A DNA stretch of 64,000 nucleotides from Chrysaora quinquecirrha (GCA_014526335.1 JACTAT010000043.1:591726-655725), one strand, 5' to 3'. Positions 49,301 to 60,323 are shown, counted from the first letter of the stretch. The notes: generated from the letters alone by a model not told the origin. A program made the numbers and translations.

Positions 49301-52300
49301 GTTTCGACTATAGTTTTCAATACCTCTTGATGCTTGAATCGGTGCTGCTGTCAAAGCAAAATTTCGACGTATTTCTACACGATATTTCAATTTCTTATTC
49401 GCTCATACGTTGAAAGAATTGAAAACATGAAATCATCTCTTTTGTGGCCCGGACACTTCATGCTTATTTGCATTATTTGTTGTCTGCTTCTTAGTCCTTT
49501 CGCATGTAATTGTAATGTATTCCTTGTGTTCTTCAACAAGCTTTGTTATTTATTCGTTATGTCCTTTTGCTTGGTTTGTTATGCGCTCTGTATGCTATAC
49601 TGCATGGTTTTCTTGTGTGTTTCTTTCTTTGGTTCTTTGCGAGTATGACAAGTATATGTAATGGATTATTCTTACAGTGTTGTTAAGTCTGCTCTTCGTT
49701 TGCAATTGCAATTTTTCATGCATGCATTATTTGTTTTCATTATATGTTTGGTTCTAAGACTACTCTAAGTTTCCTCGTCATCTCTATCGAAAAGCAGCTC
49801 TAAAAGAGAATATTATTAAGGTACAGCAAAATCAATATCAAGCTCTAACCTCGTGGCTTTTGTCCATTTTCAAAGTGAAGCAAGATGATATGTGAATAAC
49901 ACTTAGAATGGATCCAAGAACGTCTTGGCAAGCACAGACAAAATCATGTAATGAGCAGAACTCTTCAAAGTTTGCGTCCTTGCTTATAGTGGAAGGGGTA
50001 CAAGAGAACACCTAAAAATGAAACAATAATTGTCATTTTGAATCGAAATCGTACACAGTATTATAAACAATGGATCTGATAAATGCCAGCCGTCGCATCG
50101 TCTGAAGGTGCCCTTGGGTAGAGAAACCTTCCTAAATCTTGATGTCTTTTGGAAACTGCCTTCGGCCAAAAGCTTGACTGAATACACCTTTTCAACTAAG
50201 GACCTTGTTTTCAAAAAAATTTAAAATTGTGTCACAGAAGCATTTCGACGTCAGATTCGAATTCAGCACCTTCGTTTTAGTGTTTGGGCAAATTTTTACG
50301 CTTCTAGACCTTACGATGTTCATTTTATAGTGATTGAAAATTTGAAAAGTTATAAAGGATTTAACCGTGAAAAATGACTGAGGGTGTAAAATTTCACCCC
50401 GAGCGATTTTTCACGGTCAAATCCTTTATAAATTTTCGAACTTTTCGTCGCTATAAAATCAACACTGTAATGACTAGAATCATAAAAATTTGCCTCAACA
50501 CTAAAATGAAGGTGCTCAATCTGAATATTGGGTTAAAATTTTTGTACGAACAAATTTTCGCACATTTTGAAAACGAGGCTCTTAGTTGAAAAGGTGTATA
50601 GTTATTAGATGTTCCTCTTTCCCAAGAGTGATAACGCATCTGAAAGTCGTCGAAGGTCTGAGAAGTATGTCTTCATGCAATGCATGGCAGAATCCCTTCA
50701 ATATGGGCATTCATTTTAATGTTATACGTACACACACACACAAACGAATGTGATCGTCCAGTAAAAACACATTGCTTGCAAAAAGTTCCATATTGTGAAC
50801 ACAACAATTCAATACATTGTAGGATATGCGATGAAAAAGGATAATAGACCTACCTGTCCCTGGCAGCTTGAATGGCAGCTTAATATAACCATTACTTCAG
50901 CTATAAATAGAAGAAGGCAAGAAGCAACCACTTAATATCTGTCACTATCGCAGAGAATCCTAACGCTTACTGAAAAAATAGGAGTATAAGGGCATCTACA
51001 TAAATTTAAAGATACAAAGAAAAAATTTTTTCCCGAACTCTTGAAGAAATAATCTTTCTTACATTTTGATGGCTGGTGGAACGTTACACAGCAAAGTTGC
51101 TGGAAAACGTAAAAAGGAGGGAACGGACTTGGGGAGTATTTTTTGGGCATCTTATGGAAACGGAAGAACTAGTCATAAACAAAATCGTATTCTTTTGTCA
51201 TTGTACCAAAAATGATAGGTTTCGCGGGCTACAAAATTATTTTTTACAAAAGCCGTTGGCAAGCTTTTGTTGTTGGTATTTAATTTTGATAGATTCTCTA
51301 CCGTAAGACTTTTATGAATACAGTAGTTATTCAATTATCCGACCCCTCATTTATCCGGAATTCGAATATCCGGTCCGTCAAAAATTTCCAACTGCGAAAG
51401 CATTATTCAACGAATATTCTATTATTTTTTGCAAAGATAACTCGAAAATCAAAATGTCACACAGAAATGATCACAAAATCACTCTATAGAACCTCAATTA
51501 CTCTAGCGTACTGAGAACGTTTCGTTTGAAAAATAATTTTAAAAAACTATTCAAGTGTTTGTACCGGGTTTTTACCTGGTTTTTGGTGTACATATATGTT
51601 TTCAATTAATCGGAATTTTGAATTACCCGCACTTATCTTGAAAATCTCGTGTCCCGAGTAGGCCGGATAATCGAATAACTGCCGTATTAAAAGAGTTTTA
51701 AAGCAAAGTCTACCCTTTCCGAGATTTTATAGATTTCCGAGACTTCGACTTACCAAAGAATACGTTCCTTGAAGAGACATTTACGTACCTGATAAAGTGA
51801 GGTAAAGAAAGTATACACTACACAGAGGGGAAATATTGACACACACTTTTTCCAACAATTAATAGAAATCAGTGCGAGTAATTTATCTTCTCTGCTGATT
51901 ATAATCTTCTGAAACCAGACTCGTACGTACAAAAAGGTTATTCTCTTATACTCAGATATCAGCCCCTTCATATGGTTGCACTTATTCCCCAGCACATATA
52001 TGAAGTATTACTATTGTAAGACAAAACATTTCATCCAGCAACAAACAGTTGAATGAAAAAAAGAAAGTATTTGCAAATGAATCAAATACCATTTGTGCAA
52101 TTCTTGGCCACAACATCAAGCTGACTAATGCACTCCATCAGCTCAAGACGGCAAGCAAATGAAAGAGTTATGCAACAGAAAGACTCATCTTGTATTCCTG
52201 CAGACAAAAGAATAAAACGAACTACAGTAGAATACACGAATTTTTTATAAGGAAATGCTTTATAAGGAAGGTAGCACTCGGATAGGCAAAAACGTAAGGA

Positions 52301-55300
52301 ATTCAAGTACTGAATCTGAAACTATTTAAGGAATCTAACTTTATTAAAAAAGAAGAAGTTTTATTAAGCTGATCCTTTACATGTGTAAAAAGAGCAAGGA
52401 ATACGTATTGCCTAATGACTTAAATAAGTATTCATTTCTACTCGTCGTCTGACACCTTTATGTCCCTATATTTCCTTGTCCCTAGGTTTATTTTAAAGAA
52501 ACAAGTACAAAAGTTAAGGAATTGCTAAGGAATTTTGAGTGCTCAAATTTGGCTGTCAGTTAAGGAAATTCAATACTGAGCCTGAGCAGAACTTCCTTAT
52601 AAAAATGTGTGTCTGAGTGCCTGGTTAGGCAAAACATGTTGTAATGCAGAATTGAAGATGCTCCCTTTCAATGACTTGTATCCAAAAGTGGAACAATCAA
52701 GGGAGTTCAAGAAGTGTCAAGTGTATGTAAAAATCGTTACCGAACAGAAAATATAGTCTTATTTGTGAAACGGTTGGATTGCGATCAAAATCACCCTAGG
52801 TAATGTCTGCGCAGTATTGTGGAGGATGTGCAGTAATGTGGAGAAATTTTCGCAGTAATGTGGAGGGTGTTCAGTAATGTGGAGGGATATCATCAGTAAG
52901 GTGGAGGGATTTTTGCAGTAATGTGGAGGATGTTCAGTAATGTGGAGGGCTATCTTTCAGTAATGTGGAGGGTGCGCAGTAATGTGGAGGCTATCTTTCA
53001 GTAATGTGGAGGATATCATCAGTGATGTGGCGGTTGCGGAGTAATGTGGAGGCTATCTTGAAGTAATGTGGAGGCTATCATAAGTAACGTGGAGGGCTAT
53101 CTTTCAGTAACGTGGAGGATGTTCAGTAATGTGGAGGACTATCTTTCCGTAATGTGGTGGCTGCGGAGTATTGTGGAGGCTATCTCAAAGTAATGTGGAG
53201 GCTATCATCAGTGATGTGGAGGATATCATCAGTAATGTGGTGGTTGCGGAGTAATGTGGAGGGCTATCTTGAAGTAATGTGGAGGCTATCATCAGTAACG
53301 TGGAGGGCTATCTTTCAGTAACGTGGAGGATGTTCAGTAATGTGGAGGACTATCTTTCCGTAATGTGGTGGCTGCGGAGTATTGTGGAGGCTATCTTAAA
53401 GTAATGTGGAGGGCTATCATCAGTGATGTGGAGGATATCATCAATAATGTGGTGGTTGCGGAGTAATGTGGAGGCTATCTTGAAGTAATGTGGAGGCCCG
53501 AGTAATCAAGAAGCACTCTCGTAGCGGTTGCCGAGAATTTTCGTTTTTTAAACGATTCTCATTGACAAGAAATGCAATTCGGAAGCTAAACCGTGCGTTT
53601 TTTAGCCATGAGAACCTTCACACTGCTTTAATATTTCATCATATAAGTATAAGAATCACAGTTTTGGTTCATTTGCGTAAAATGTCTAATACATATATAT
53701 TAACAAAACATGAATAAAATATATCTAACATATGATATGAATTATCTAATATATGAATATAAATTCGAAGAAGAAAACATTGTTTTTTTTTACAAACGAA
53801 GATACAATGAGTTGAGCGATAAACTGATCTGTACATGAATCAGTGGCAATTTATTTTGTCTCTCTTCCTTAGTCTAATAGCAAGTTTATTCACGTAATAC
53901 TGCTTGTTTGCGTTACTTTGTTCAACCCTTTGCGTGTGGACATCTTGATAGCAGCAGAACGTATTCACATTCGTTTTTGTTTGGAAGCCCTCCTACAGGT
54001 AGTATCTATTTTTGCAAACCCAAAACAACTTTAATTGACGTTATGAACAGAAAAGATAAATATTGCTATTTAGTTTGTGACCTTTCTGTTTGATTAGTGT
54101 CAAATGATAACCACAACGACATGAATGAAATATTACGTGAATAAACTTGCTATTACACTGAGGAAGAGAGACAAAATAAATTGCCACTGATTCCTCCACA
54201 TTATTGTTACTGATCGCTCCACTGATTATTACTGCACATCCTCCACAATACTGCGCAGACATTACCTAGGGTGAAAATCAAAGTTTTGAAATCCAAATTA
54301 CTGTCTAAACAGTTGTACAATACAAACCCCATTCGCCAAATGACAAGAAATGCCTAAAATGATCATAAAAATTTAAACTTTGTCTTATTTTTGTAAAATT
54401 TAACAATGCTTCTGTAATATTGTTGACGAGAGGCAGTCAGAGAGATTGTTCACATCTTGCTTCACTGCTGAACTCATTACAAATTTGTTACACATTCAAA
54501 TATACACACGAAGAATTACACTCTTTTTTTATAAGAATACTATAAATTTTGTCTAGCCTCAATATTCTTAAGAAATGTCCGTTTTGAGCCTGAGTATATT
54601 CTTAAAGTATTCTTTTTTTCAAACCTGATATGGTTTCGGGAACATAGTTAAAAGAAAAATCATCTCATTGCGAGAAATGGTTGAGCGAAAGAAAAATTTT
54701 ATTATTATAACAATAAGAATGTTTTTAACAATCATGAAGTTTCGTTCTAACATTTCAAAACAGGCATCCGCTGAAAAATGAGACAAAAATATGGAAGCTG
54801 AGGCTGAGCAATATTCTTACAATATTCTTAAAAATAGGATGATTCTGAGCCTGAATATTCTTATACACTCTTTTTTTATAAGAATAAAGTTTATAAGAAT
54901 ATTGAGGCTCAGAATCATCCAATTTTAAGAATATTGTAAGAATATGCTCAGCCTCAGCTTGCATTATTTGTGTCTCATTTTCAGAAGTTGCCTGTTTTGC
55001 AATGTTAAAACGAAACTTCATGATTGTTAACAACATTCTTATTGTTATAATAGTTGAATTTTCTTTCGCTCCGCCATTTCCTCGTAATTTTTCTGTTAAC
55101 TATGTTCCCTGAAACCATATCATGTTTGAAAAAATAAGAATGCTTTAAGAATATTTTCAGGCTCAAAACGAAAATTTCTTAAGAATATTGAGGCTGGCCA
55201 AAATTTATAGTATTCTTATAAAAAAAAAGAGTGTAAACAATATTCTTATAAAAAAGGGTGTACAAACAACAGACAGGAACACGTTACGGTGCAAAGGTCA

Positions 55301-56643
55301 ACTAAATATCATACTACAGAACACTAAAACCATAATTTTTGTTATGCGACAATAATCGCTTTCACTGCATTCCGGAATGACTGCAGACTAACGCACACTG
55401 TTGCCAGGAGATTAGTGAGGCTTGAGTTCGAGTCCAGGTGGCATCAAGGCCATTCCAAGGGATATCTTTACGTAAACTACGTCGGAGATCCTACCAACTG
55501 GTGTTACGCACCCCCCACGTCACCTTCACTTTCACTTGCTTGACTTAATTTTAGCTCAAAACATCACTGCCATCGTCCATTATTTGTCTCAAGCCCACAT
55601 GCGTAAATACTGAGATCCAAGTCAGGGTCTTCAGCCCATTAAGAATCGTTTCTTTTTAAAGTGACGCACCCAGATTTTTATATTGAGCTCTGCTGTGAAT
55701 TTTTTATCCATTGTATATTTGCTTGAATAACTTCGCCTCAATCATTGGAGAGCAATAGGGTACGTGCAAGGCTTCATAAGGCGAAACTACAAATAACATC
55801 CGAATGGATACCTTGAGATGACAAGGACTACAAGTTACAGGGCACTTTTCCTTGTAGGACTGAAGTATCTTTAGCCGACTTTATTTCGATTTCTCGTTTA
55901 GATGAAATATGAGATATTGATAACACGAATAATATGCTTACCATCTGAGGTCTTTGCTGCTTTTATAAATGATTCAATCCACAAGCCAAGCAATGCCTGT
56001 GGATCTCTGAGGTTGAAAACGATGAGGATCTAGATGAACAAAAAATTTCATAGAGAATTCAACTATATCATCGAATGGCCCGAAGGCAATTTTTCAAATT
56101 TCCAGATATAGAGTTTTAGTTACCAAAATCATATAACGCGTTCAAAATTTTAGTGAATTATTGCTTGACCATGACCAGATTTCTAATTTTACGGAGAATA
56201 ATTCGATTCATCTCAAGCCTTTTGTATGCTGGAAAGTGTTCATGTTTTAGTAAGACTGTAGTGGCATCTGTATATTGCATCAAGCTGGGAGGCATTCTTT
56301 TAAAAAATTGGGCCTAAAATGGAATTCTGTAGAACACCAAAGCATGCCGCCAAGCTCCATCTTTACAAGGCTAGCTCTCATTCATGATTCCTAAACACGA
56401 TGAGGAAACTGCTGGTACATAGGGAAAAATTGGATCAAAAATGCTTTTACGGACAGTTTCTTACCTTTGAAAAATTAATTCCATTGCCTGGGCTCTCAAG
56501 CAAATGTTTATTGCCCTCAGAAATTTCCCTTTCACATATACTTTTAGAAATGTGATCTTCATTCATGAAATTGTATATCTGACGACCAACATGATTCTCA
56601 AGAGAATTTACATTCTTCCTTGTGTTTAGAATCCAGCCTTCAA
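46278..56643 (-). CDS. FANCC: FANCC-like protein (Fanconi anaemia core complex), seven exons found
   Basis: Seven exons join in phase: 56465-56643, 55942-56029, 52090-52197, 50854-50900, 49850-50011, 48411-48698, 46695-47262, with a terminal exon at 46278-46384. Similarity to FANCC is patchy but ordered: FSKILIVFNLRDPQ then LWIESFI against QKILIWCLCCLINKEPQ then SWIQGVL; ELFLVFFGEVASM against WFLFIHFGGWAEM; LLLYLLHLAVGE against LLLNFLLWAPGG; GAFLDCC against GFLDQTL. The distance between the first and second landmarks (about 330 residues) is close to that in human FANCC. The gene lies next to AOPEP, as FANCC does in human. FANCC is an all-helical adaptor of the nuclear E3 complex that monoubiquitinates FANCD2-FANCI in interstrand-crosslink repair. 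The N-terminal exon(s) were not found. Alternative: another all-helical protein with coincidental matches. Confidence 0.62.
46695..47262 (-). CDS. FANCC: FANCC-like large exon
   Basis: Acceptor CGTTTTAG, donor TTCAG|GTTAGT, 568 nt. It contains FLEQLANSLIELRF, ELFLVFFGEVASMYSVQMIQ and LPLLLYLLHLAVGENG, which align in order with the C-terminal third of FANCC. Confidence 0.65.
47898..48338 (+). pseudogene. Decayed 5' fragment of 18S rRNA
   Basis: The sequence follows the first ~430 nt of eukaryotic small-subunit rRNA in order: GATCCTGCCAGTAGTCGTAT, GCCATGCAT, ACATGGATAACCGTGGTAAT, TTCTGGAAGGGAT, GTGGTGATTCATAAT, TTACCATGGCTACAACGGGT and CTACCATATCCAAGGAAAGC. Substitutions are scattered, including in universally conserved bases, and about 30 nt is missing near 48275. 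It is antisense to the FANCC-like gene, inside an intron. Confidence 0.93.
48411..48698 (-). CDS. FANCC: FANCC-like exon
   Basis: Acceptor TCTCGTAG, donor GACACG|GTACTG, 96 codons. It includes DLYLALSAFCDKKQENSSLQ and RDWPDLANEMGLTIFDARK. The 18S rRNA remnant begins 73 bp downstream in the next intron, on the other strand. Confidence 0.62.
49850..50011 (-). CDS. FANCC: FANCC-like exon
   Basis: Acceptor CATTTTTAG, donor CACGAG|GTTAGA, 54 codons. It reads FEEFCSLHDFVCACQDVLGS then ILSVIHISSCF, helical and Cys-rich. Confidence 0.6.
50256..50526. mobile_element. Palindromic MITE, copy 1
   Basis: TTCAGCACCTTCGTTTTAGTG on the left is inverted at CACTAAAATGAAGGTGCT on the right, with GGATTTAACCGTGAAAAATG and its inverse near the centre (50360-50430). 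It is almost entirely self-complementary and related to 59991-60323. Confidence 0.8.
50854..50900 (-). CDS. FANCC: FANCC-like 47-nt exon
   Basis: Acceptor CTATTTATAG, donor GGACAG|GTAGGT. EVMVILSCHSSCQGQ restores phase 0. Confidence 0.6.
51321..51684. mobile_element. Pogo/Tigger-like MITE with TA target site
   Basis: CAGTAGTTATTCAATTATCC at 51321 is inverted at CCGGATAATCGAATAACTGCCG to 51684, flanked by TA on both sides. The terminal sequence and TA duplication fit Tc1/mariner-pogo elements. Confidence 0.8.
52090..52197 (-). CDS. FANCC: FANCC-like exon
   Basis: Acceptor TTTGTCTGCAG, donor CAAATG|GTATTT, phase 1 in and out. It reads IQDESFCCITLSFACRLEL and then MECISQLDVVAKNCT. A word-type MITE begins 37 bp upstream of the exon. 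Confidence 0.6.
52234..52612. mobile_element. Word-type MITE (word AAGGAA / TTAAGGAATT), 379 bp
   Basis: The ends are ACACGAATTTTTTATAAGGA and CTTCCTTATAAAAATGTGTGT. The interior repeats TTAAGGAAT (near 52328, 52515, 52525 and 52562) and AAGGAAT near 52395. It lies in a FANCC-like intron. Confidence 0.7.
52787..54275. mobile_element. Foldback element carrying a GTGGAGG minisatellite
   Basis: ACCCTAGGTAATGTCTGCGC at 52793 is inverted near 54270 (ending CAGACATTACCTAGGGT), with inner inverted repeats at 53836-53900 and 54125-54195 (AATCAGTGGCAATTTATTTT). Flanks CAAAATC and GAAAATC could be a 7-bp target duplication with one mismatch. The left arm is filled by the GTGGAGG array. Confidence 0.75.
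52800..53498. repeat. AGTAATGTGGAGG minisatellite, roughly 30 irregular units
   Basis: AGTAATGTGGAGG recurs with spacers such as CTATCTTTC, ATATCATC and TTGCGG. A block of about 240 bp near 53040-53260 is repeated at 53230-53480, so duplication acts at two scales. Confidence 0.9.
54518..55262. mobile_element. Word-type MITE (word AAGAATA / AATATTCTTA), nested palindrome
   Basis: The outer ends are ACACTCTTTTTTTATAAGAA at 54518 and its inverse to 55234; a further partial right end reaches 55262. A third ACACTCTTTTTTTATAAGAA lies at the centre (54866). AATATTCTTA or its inverse occurs about ten times inside. The halves around 54870 are inverted copies sharing TTCTGAGCCTGA and GCTGAGCATATTCTTAC. 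Confidence 0.8.
55362..55460 (+). mobile_element. tRNA-like SINE fragment
   Basis: GACTGCAGACTAACGCACAC then GAGTTCGAGTCCAGG gives A-box-like and B-box-like blocks at tRNA spacing. Probably related to family C; boundaries are unclear. Confidence 0.4.
55942..56029 (-). CDS. FANCC: FANCC-like exon, ILIVFNLRDPQ
   Basis: Acceptor GTTCATCTAG, donor CAGATG|GTAAGC. ILIVFNLRDPQALLGLWIES continues FIKAAKTSD. Together with the previous SK this is the best match to human FANCC (KILIW...NKEPQ...SWIQG). Confidence 0.68.
56215..56352 (-). pseudogene. LINE reverse transcriptase fragment
   Basis: On the minus strand GVLQNSILGPIF (RT motif GVPQGSxLGP) is followed in another frame by PPSLMQYTDATTVLLKHEHF, a degenerate YADD block with D-to-A and other changes. 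It is inactive and sits in an intron of the FANCC-like gene. Confidence 0.7.
56465..56643 (-). CDS. FANCC: FANCC-like exon, N-terminal part
   Basis: Acceptor CTTTATTAG, donor TCAAAG|GTAAGA. It stays open for 59 codons (EGWILNTRKNVNSLENHVG...GNGINFSK) and is entered in phase 1, so at least one exon precedes it. Confidence 0.6.
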
Positions 56644-57230
56644 CTAATAAAGATTGGGGAGACTAAAAGTTTTTAGCAGTAATGATGGATTTTCTATATA
56701 TTGAAAATTGCTTTAGTTCATCAAATTTGTTAATTGACAAGTGCCTCTGATTTAAATCATTTTCGGTGTTAAGGTCCGGTTAGGCTATTAACTTCTTCCA
56801 GTGGATATTCTTTAGACACATAAAAAATCATTTGTATTATATATCTAACAATGTAAAACACGCTTAGATATTTGATGAGCAATCAAAAAGAACGAAAAAC
56901 GTATCTAATCTAATCCCAGGCTAAAATAAAGTTGATTCTATTTTATTCCGAATATCAAAAGTATAAAAATGCATTCAATCTGTTCTTTAAATGCCAACTA
57001 TCTTGTGACGTGATTTCCATTAAGTTTTGAAGCATTTCATGTATTTTCCAAGAAAAACTGTTATTTACTAATTTTCTCGCAAATATTCTAAATATTTTAA
57101 CCAGAAACAATATAAAAACTGTTTGAGACAATGGTTTGAGAGCATCCAGTTCGTCGAACTTCGGAAAGTAGACTTGCAACATGTCTTCCTGTTTACTTCT
57201 ACTAATTTGTGGTACAATTCTTGACAGCTG

Positions 57231-57408
57231 AGACCCCGTTTACATGAGTGAAACTGGATCGGCTCTGGTCCGATCCAGAGCCAGTTTTGGTTCAAAACGC
57301 CTTCATTTGCACAGGATCTCTTGGATCCGTGCCATTTCTGGCTCTGTTTAAAGCCAGTTCGGGATCTGCTCAAAAGTAGATCCGGTTACTCTCGTTTAAA
57401 CGGGGTCT
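57231..57408. mobile_element. MITE, ends AGACCCCGTTTA
   Basis: GAGACCCCGTTTACATGAG at 57230 is inverted at CTCGTTTAAACGGGGTCTG to 57409. The interior has GGATCGGCTCTGGTCCGATC-type inner palindromes. Confidence 0.75.
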
Positions 57409-57602
57409 GAAAGAAGCAGGCACAAGTATAAAACACAAAGCCTTTTCATGGCCAAATGCGTCTTTTCTCTGTTTAGCTTTCAACTCACTGAAATCACGAA
57501 GTGCCGAAATAAATGGAAAATCGAAATGAATAACAGAGATAATATTAGATATTTTCTTAGATGTCGTTTCTCGTTTTAGATGCTCCATACCAGGAAATTT
57601 TG

Positions 57603-57927
57603 ATCGAGGCTGGCTGTTCTTAAATTTTTGCCGTTTTTGAGCCTGAAATGTTCTTAATCTGTTCTTAATTCCTTGGTTACTAAGATATCTATATGTTTCA
57701 ATGAATATCTGGGGTGGTACTAGGTCTGTGTGAAAATGCAGCATTCTTGTCTATTTCTTTGTTCGCTTGCTTTTTACGTTCAGTCTGACTGTCTTACTTG
57801 CATATTTAGCTGATATTCTTGGGGCTTTTGAAAAGGCCAGCCTCAGCTTGTTCTTAATTTGTTCTAAAAATCTGGGAAAAATCCAGGCTCGTGTTCTTAT
57901 AAAATTGTTCTTATGAAAAAAGAGTGT
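57603..57927. mobile_element. Word-type MITE (word AAGAACA / TGTTCTTA), left-truncated
   Basis: The right end TTCTTATGAAAAAAGAGTGT inverts to ACACTCTTTTTTCATAAGAA. TGTTCTTAA recurs near 57616, 57649, 57658 and 57850, and GTGTTCTTATAAAATTGTTC abuts the right end. The left terminal repeat is missing. Confidence 0.65.
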
Positions 57928-57929
57928 AT

Positions 57930-59985
57930 TTGACCAACAGACTAGTCGTGTGTTTTGTTTTATTTTCTTTTTATGTTTTTTCCAGACAGTATAGATTTTC
58001 TTTTCAATTGGAAAAAATAATCATACCAGGTCCATGTTCAGCTCTTTCGCCATGTTCAGAGCACCATTTAAAATCACATCTTATGAAGCGATTGTCTTCT
58101 GATGTTTGACAAGCAAATATCGTGCTTGGGTAGAAAACCGAATTCTACAAAGACAGAAAATGCGACACAAACCATTGATTTAGATCTCAGGATCTCAGAC
58201 AAAATCAAGAGGTTGACAGAGGGCCAACTTAAGACAAACCAAACAGACTAGGTTTTACACAACAATTTTTCAATGACTGACACATCGTGAAAGCGAACAA
58301 CAATTCCCAAAGAACATTAAATGTAACTAAATGCTATCTGCTTAATGCATATGCCATGTATACACCTGGTACAAATCTGTTCTTATCTTTAATAAACTTA
58401 TTTCACTATTAAACAATTAAACTAATATAAACTTATTTCACGAATTTTCCAGAGTCTCTTGGAGTGGAAAGAAAGTGGTGCACTGGAAGAAATTTTTGAA
58501 ACAGAATGTGATCGAAAACACGAAGTATTTTCTTTGTGAACATGATGTTACTTTATGGCATGGTATGTACGTAAAAAACTAGAAAAACGGTGCATCCGAC
58601 AGACAGACACCTTGGCCTAAAAAACCTTCTATATCGCATACTTACTAAAACGTGGAACTGCCTAAAAAGCCACTCAAGGCAACTTGGAACAACCAAGAAT
58701 TACTCCAAACAGATCAATGGCAGCCAACACTAACAAAAATTGTCATTTCCGCTTATTAAGGGGCAGTGAGCCCCTTAAAATCCTCAATGTTCTTCAAAAT
58801 CCTTCCTTGTAAAATTATTATCTCCCCTTGGAGGGAAAAACCTGAACAGTGCACTTTGTTAGCTACTCATTTCCGGAATGACAAACTAGTAATCTTTTTT
58901 ATACTGCTCTCAGTAGTCTATTCAATCACTTGCTGTTTCTGAAGCCAGCTTCTTTAAAATTTAGTCTTACGATCATTGCACAATCATGAGATTTTCTGAT
59001 GAAAATATTGATGGTTTTAGATATGGAACGGGCATTCCAAAGGTATATTCACTGATGAATCAGCAAACCTGACTATATAGCAATGCGAAGCTCATGATGC
59101 AATTTTTGCAGCCTGCAATGCAATCTGCTACAAGATTTTGATTGAATTGCAGCAGAATTGATTTGATCCAATTTTGTTGTGCAGCATTTTTTATGTTTTA
59201 TGTAGTAAACAGCAAAAATGTAGACTGGCAAAAATGTATCGTGTCCCATGCCCTTGCAACAAAATTTGAAAAACATTTTAAAATATAACCAATAACCTAT
59301 CAGATTTCTGTATTCTGAAAGCCTCATTTCACCCATGAGCCAGGCAATTTTGTTTGCAAAAACCAATGGGTTCATCTCGAGACAACCCAGACTGGAAATT
59401 TTGCTACGCGCCAGCAAGATATTGCCAGCGCAGCTCTGTTCTGGCTTTGTTGAATTGGCCGTGCAGTTGGCATAAACAATAGAAAAACAATAGGTCACTT
59501 GACCTTTCTATTGTTTTTTGACACGCAAAAAACGCACATGGCAAATTTAGGCCATTACAACTTGCCCGTGGAAAAATCAAACTTTCCAGTCTGGCAGACA
59601 ACAGTTCAAGTTTAAACAAGCAAGGGGAGACATCTTGCTATTCTCTTCTTCTTGCAAGCTAAGGTCTTGCCTAGAGCTATCGTTAAACCAGATCTTTCCA
59701 ATCCCGTTGTTCTGCATCCATTAGAAATGCTATGATTCCAAGAAGTGCTTTCTCTGCCATCTTGGAATGCTTAGGGATATGGCAAAATAAAAGATTGCCT
59801 TATCTTTTTTTCTATTGGACACGGAACCAATCTATGGTTTCGCCTATGAATGAGATGGCTACCTCTATTTTGCACTTCTGCAGTATGACATTGATGTTGA
59901 ATAATGATAGACCATGAAATATGTTTTAAACAACTAAAAAGAAGGTTTTCAGCTCGTTTTTTCAAAAAAATTGAAAATATATGGT
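57930..59985. other. No recognised gene
   Basis: The missing 5' exon(s) of the FANCC-like gene could lie here, but I found none I could support. Open frames of up to 141 codons (59073-59498, minus) show no motif. Confidence 0.35.
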
Positions 59986-59990
59986 CTTAT

Positions 59991-60323
59991 AGAAATTTCG
60001 ACTTCAGATAAAGGTTTAGAACGAATTCAGCACCTTCTTTTTTGAGTCATAGAAATTTCGAGGCAAATTTTACGCTTCTAGTCCTTACGATGTTGATTCT
60101 ATAGCGATTAAAAGTTTGAAAATTTATAAGGATTTGACCGTGTAAAATGATTGAGGTGTAAAATTTCACCCCAGCGATTTTCACGGTCAAATCCTTTATA
60201 GAATTTCAAACTTTTAACACCTATAAAATCAATATCTTAAGGACTAGAAGCATAAAACTTTGCCTCAACACTAAAAAGAAGGTGCTGTGCTGAATTGAAG
60301 TCGAATCTGAAGTCGAAATTTCT
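59991..60323. mobile_element. Palindromic MITE, copy 2
   Basis: AGAAATTTCGACTTCAGA at 59991 is exactly inverted at 60306-60323. The interior repeats the arms of copy 1 (CAGCACCTTC, GGATTTGACCGTG and inverses). The element is a near-complete palindrome centred near 60155. Confidence 0.85.

Noticed and set aside
56955..57225. Minus-strand open stretch with LSRIVPQISRSKQEDMLQVY as a FANCC exon
   Set aside because: The start resembles a FANCC segment (LSRVCVPLITL), but its position is N-terminal to exons that should precede that segment, and its only donor gives the wrong phase.
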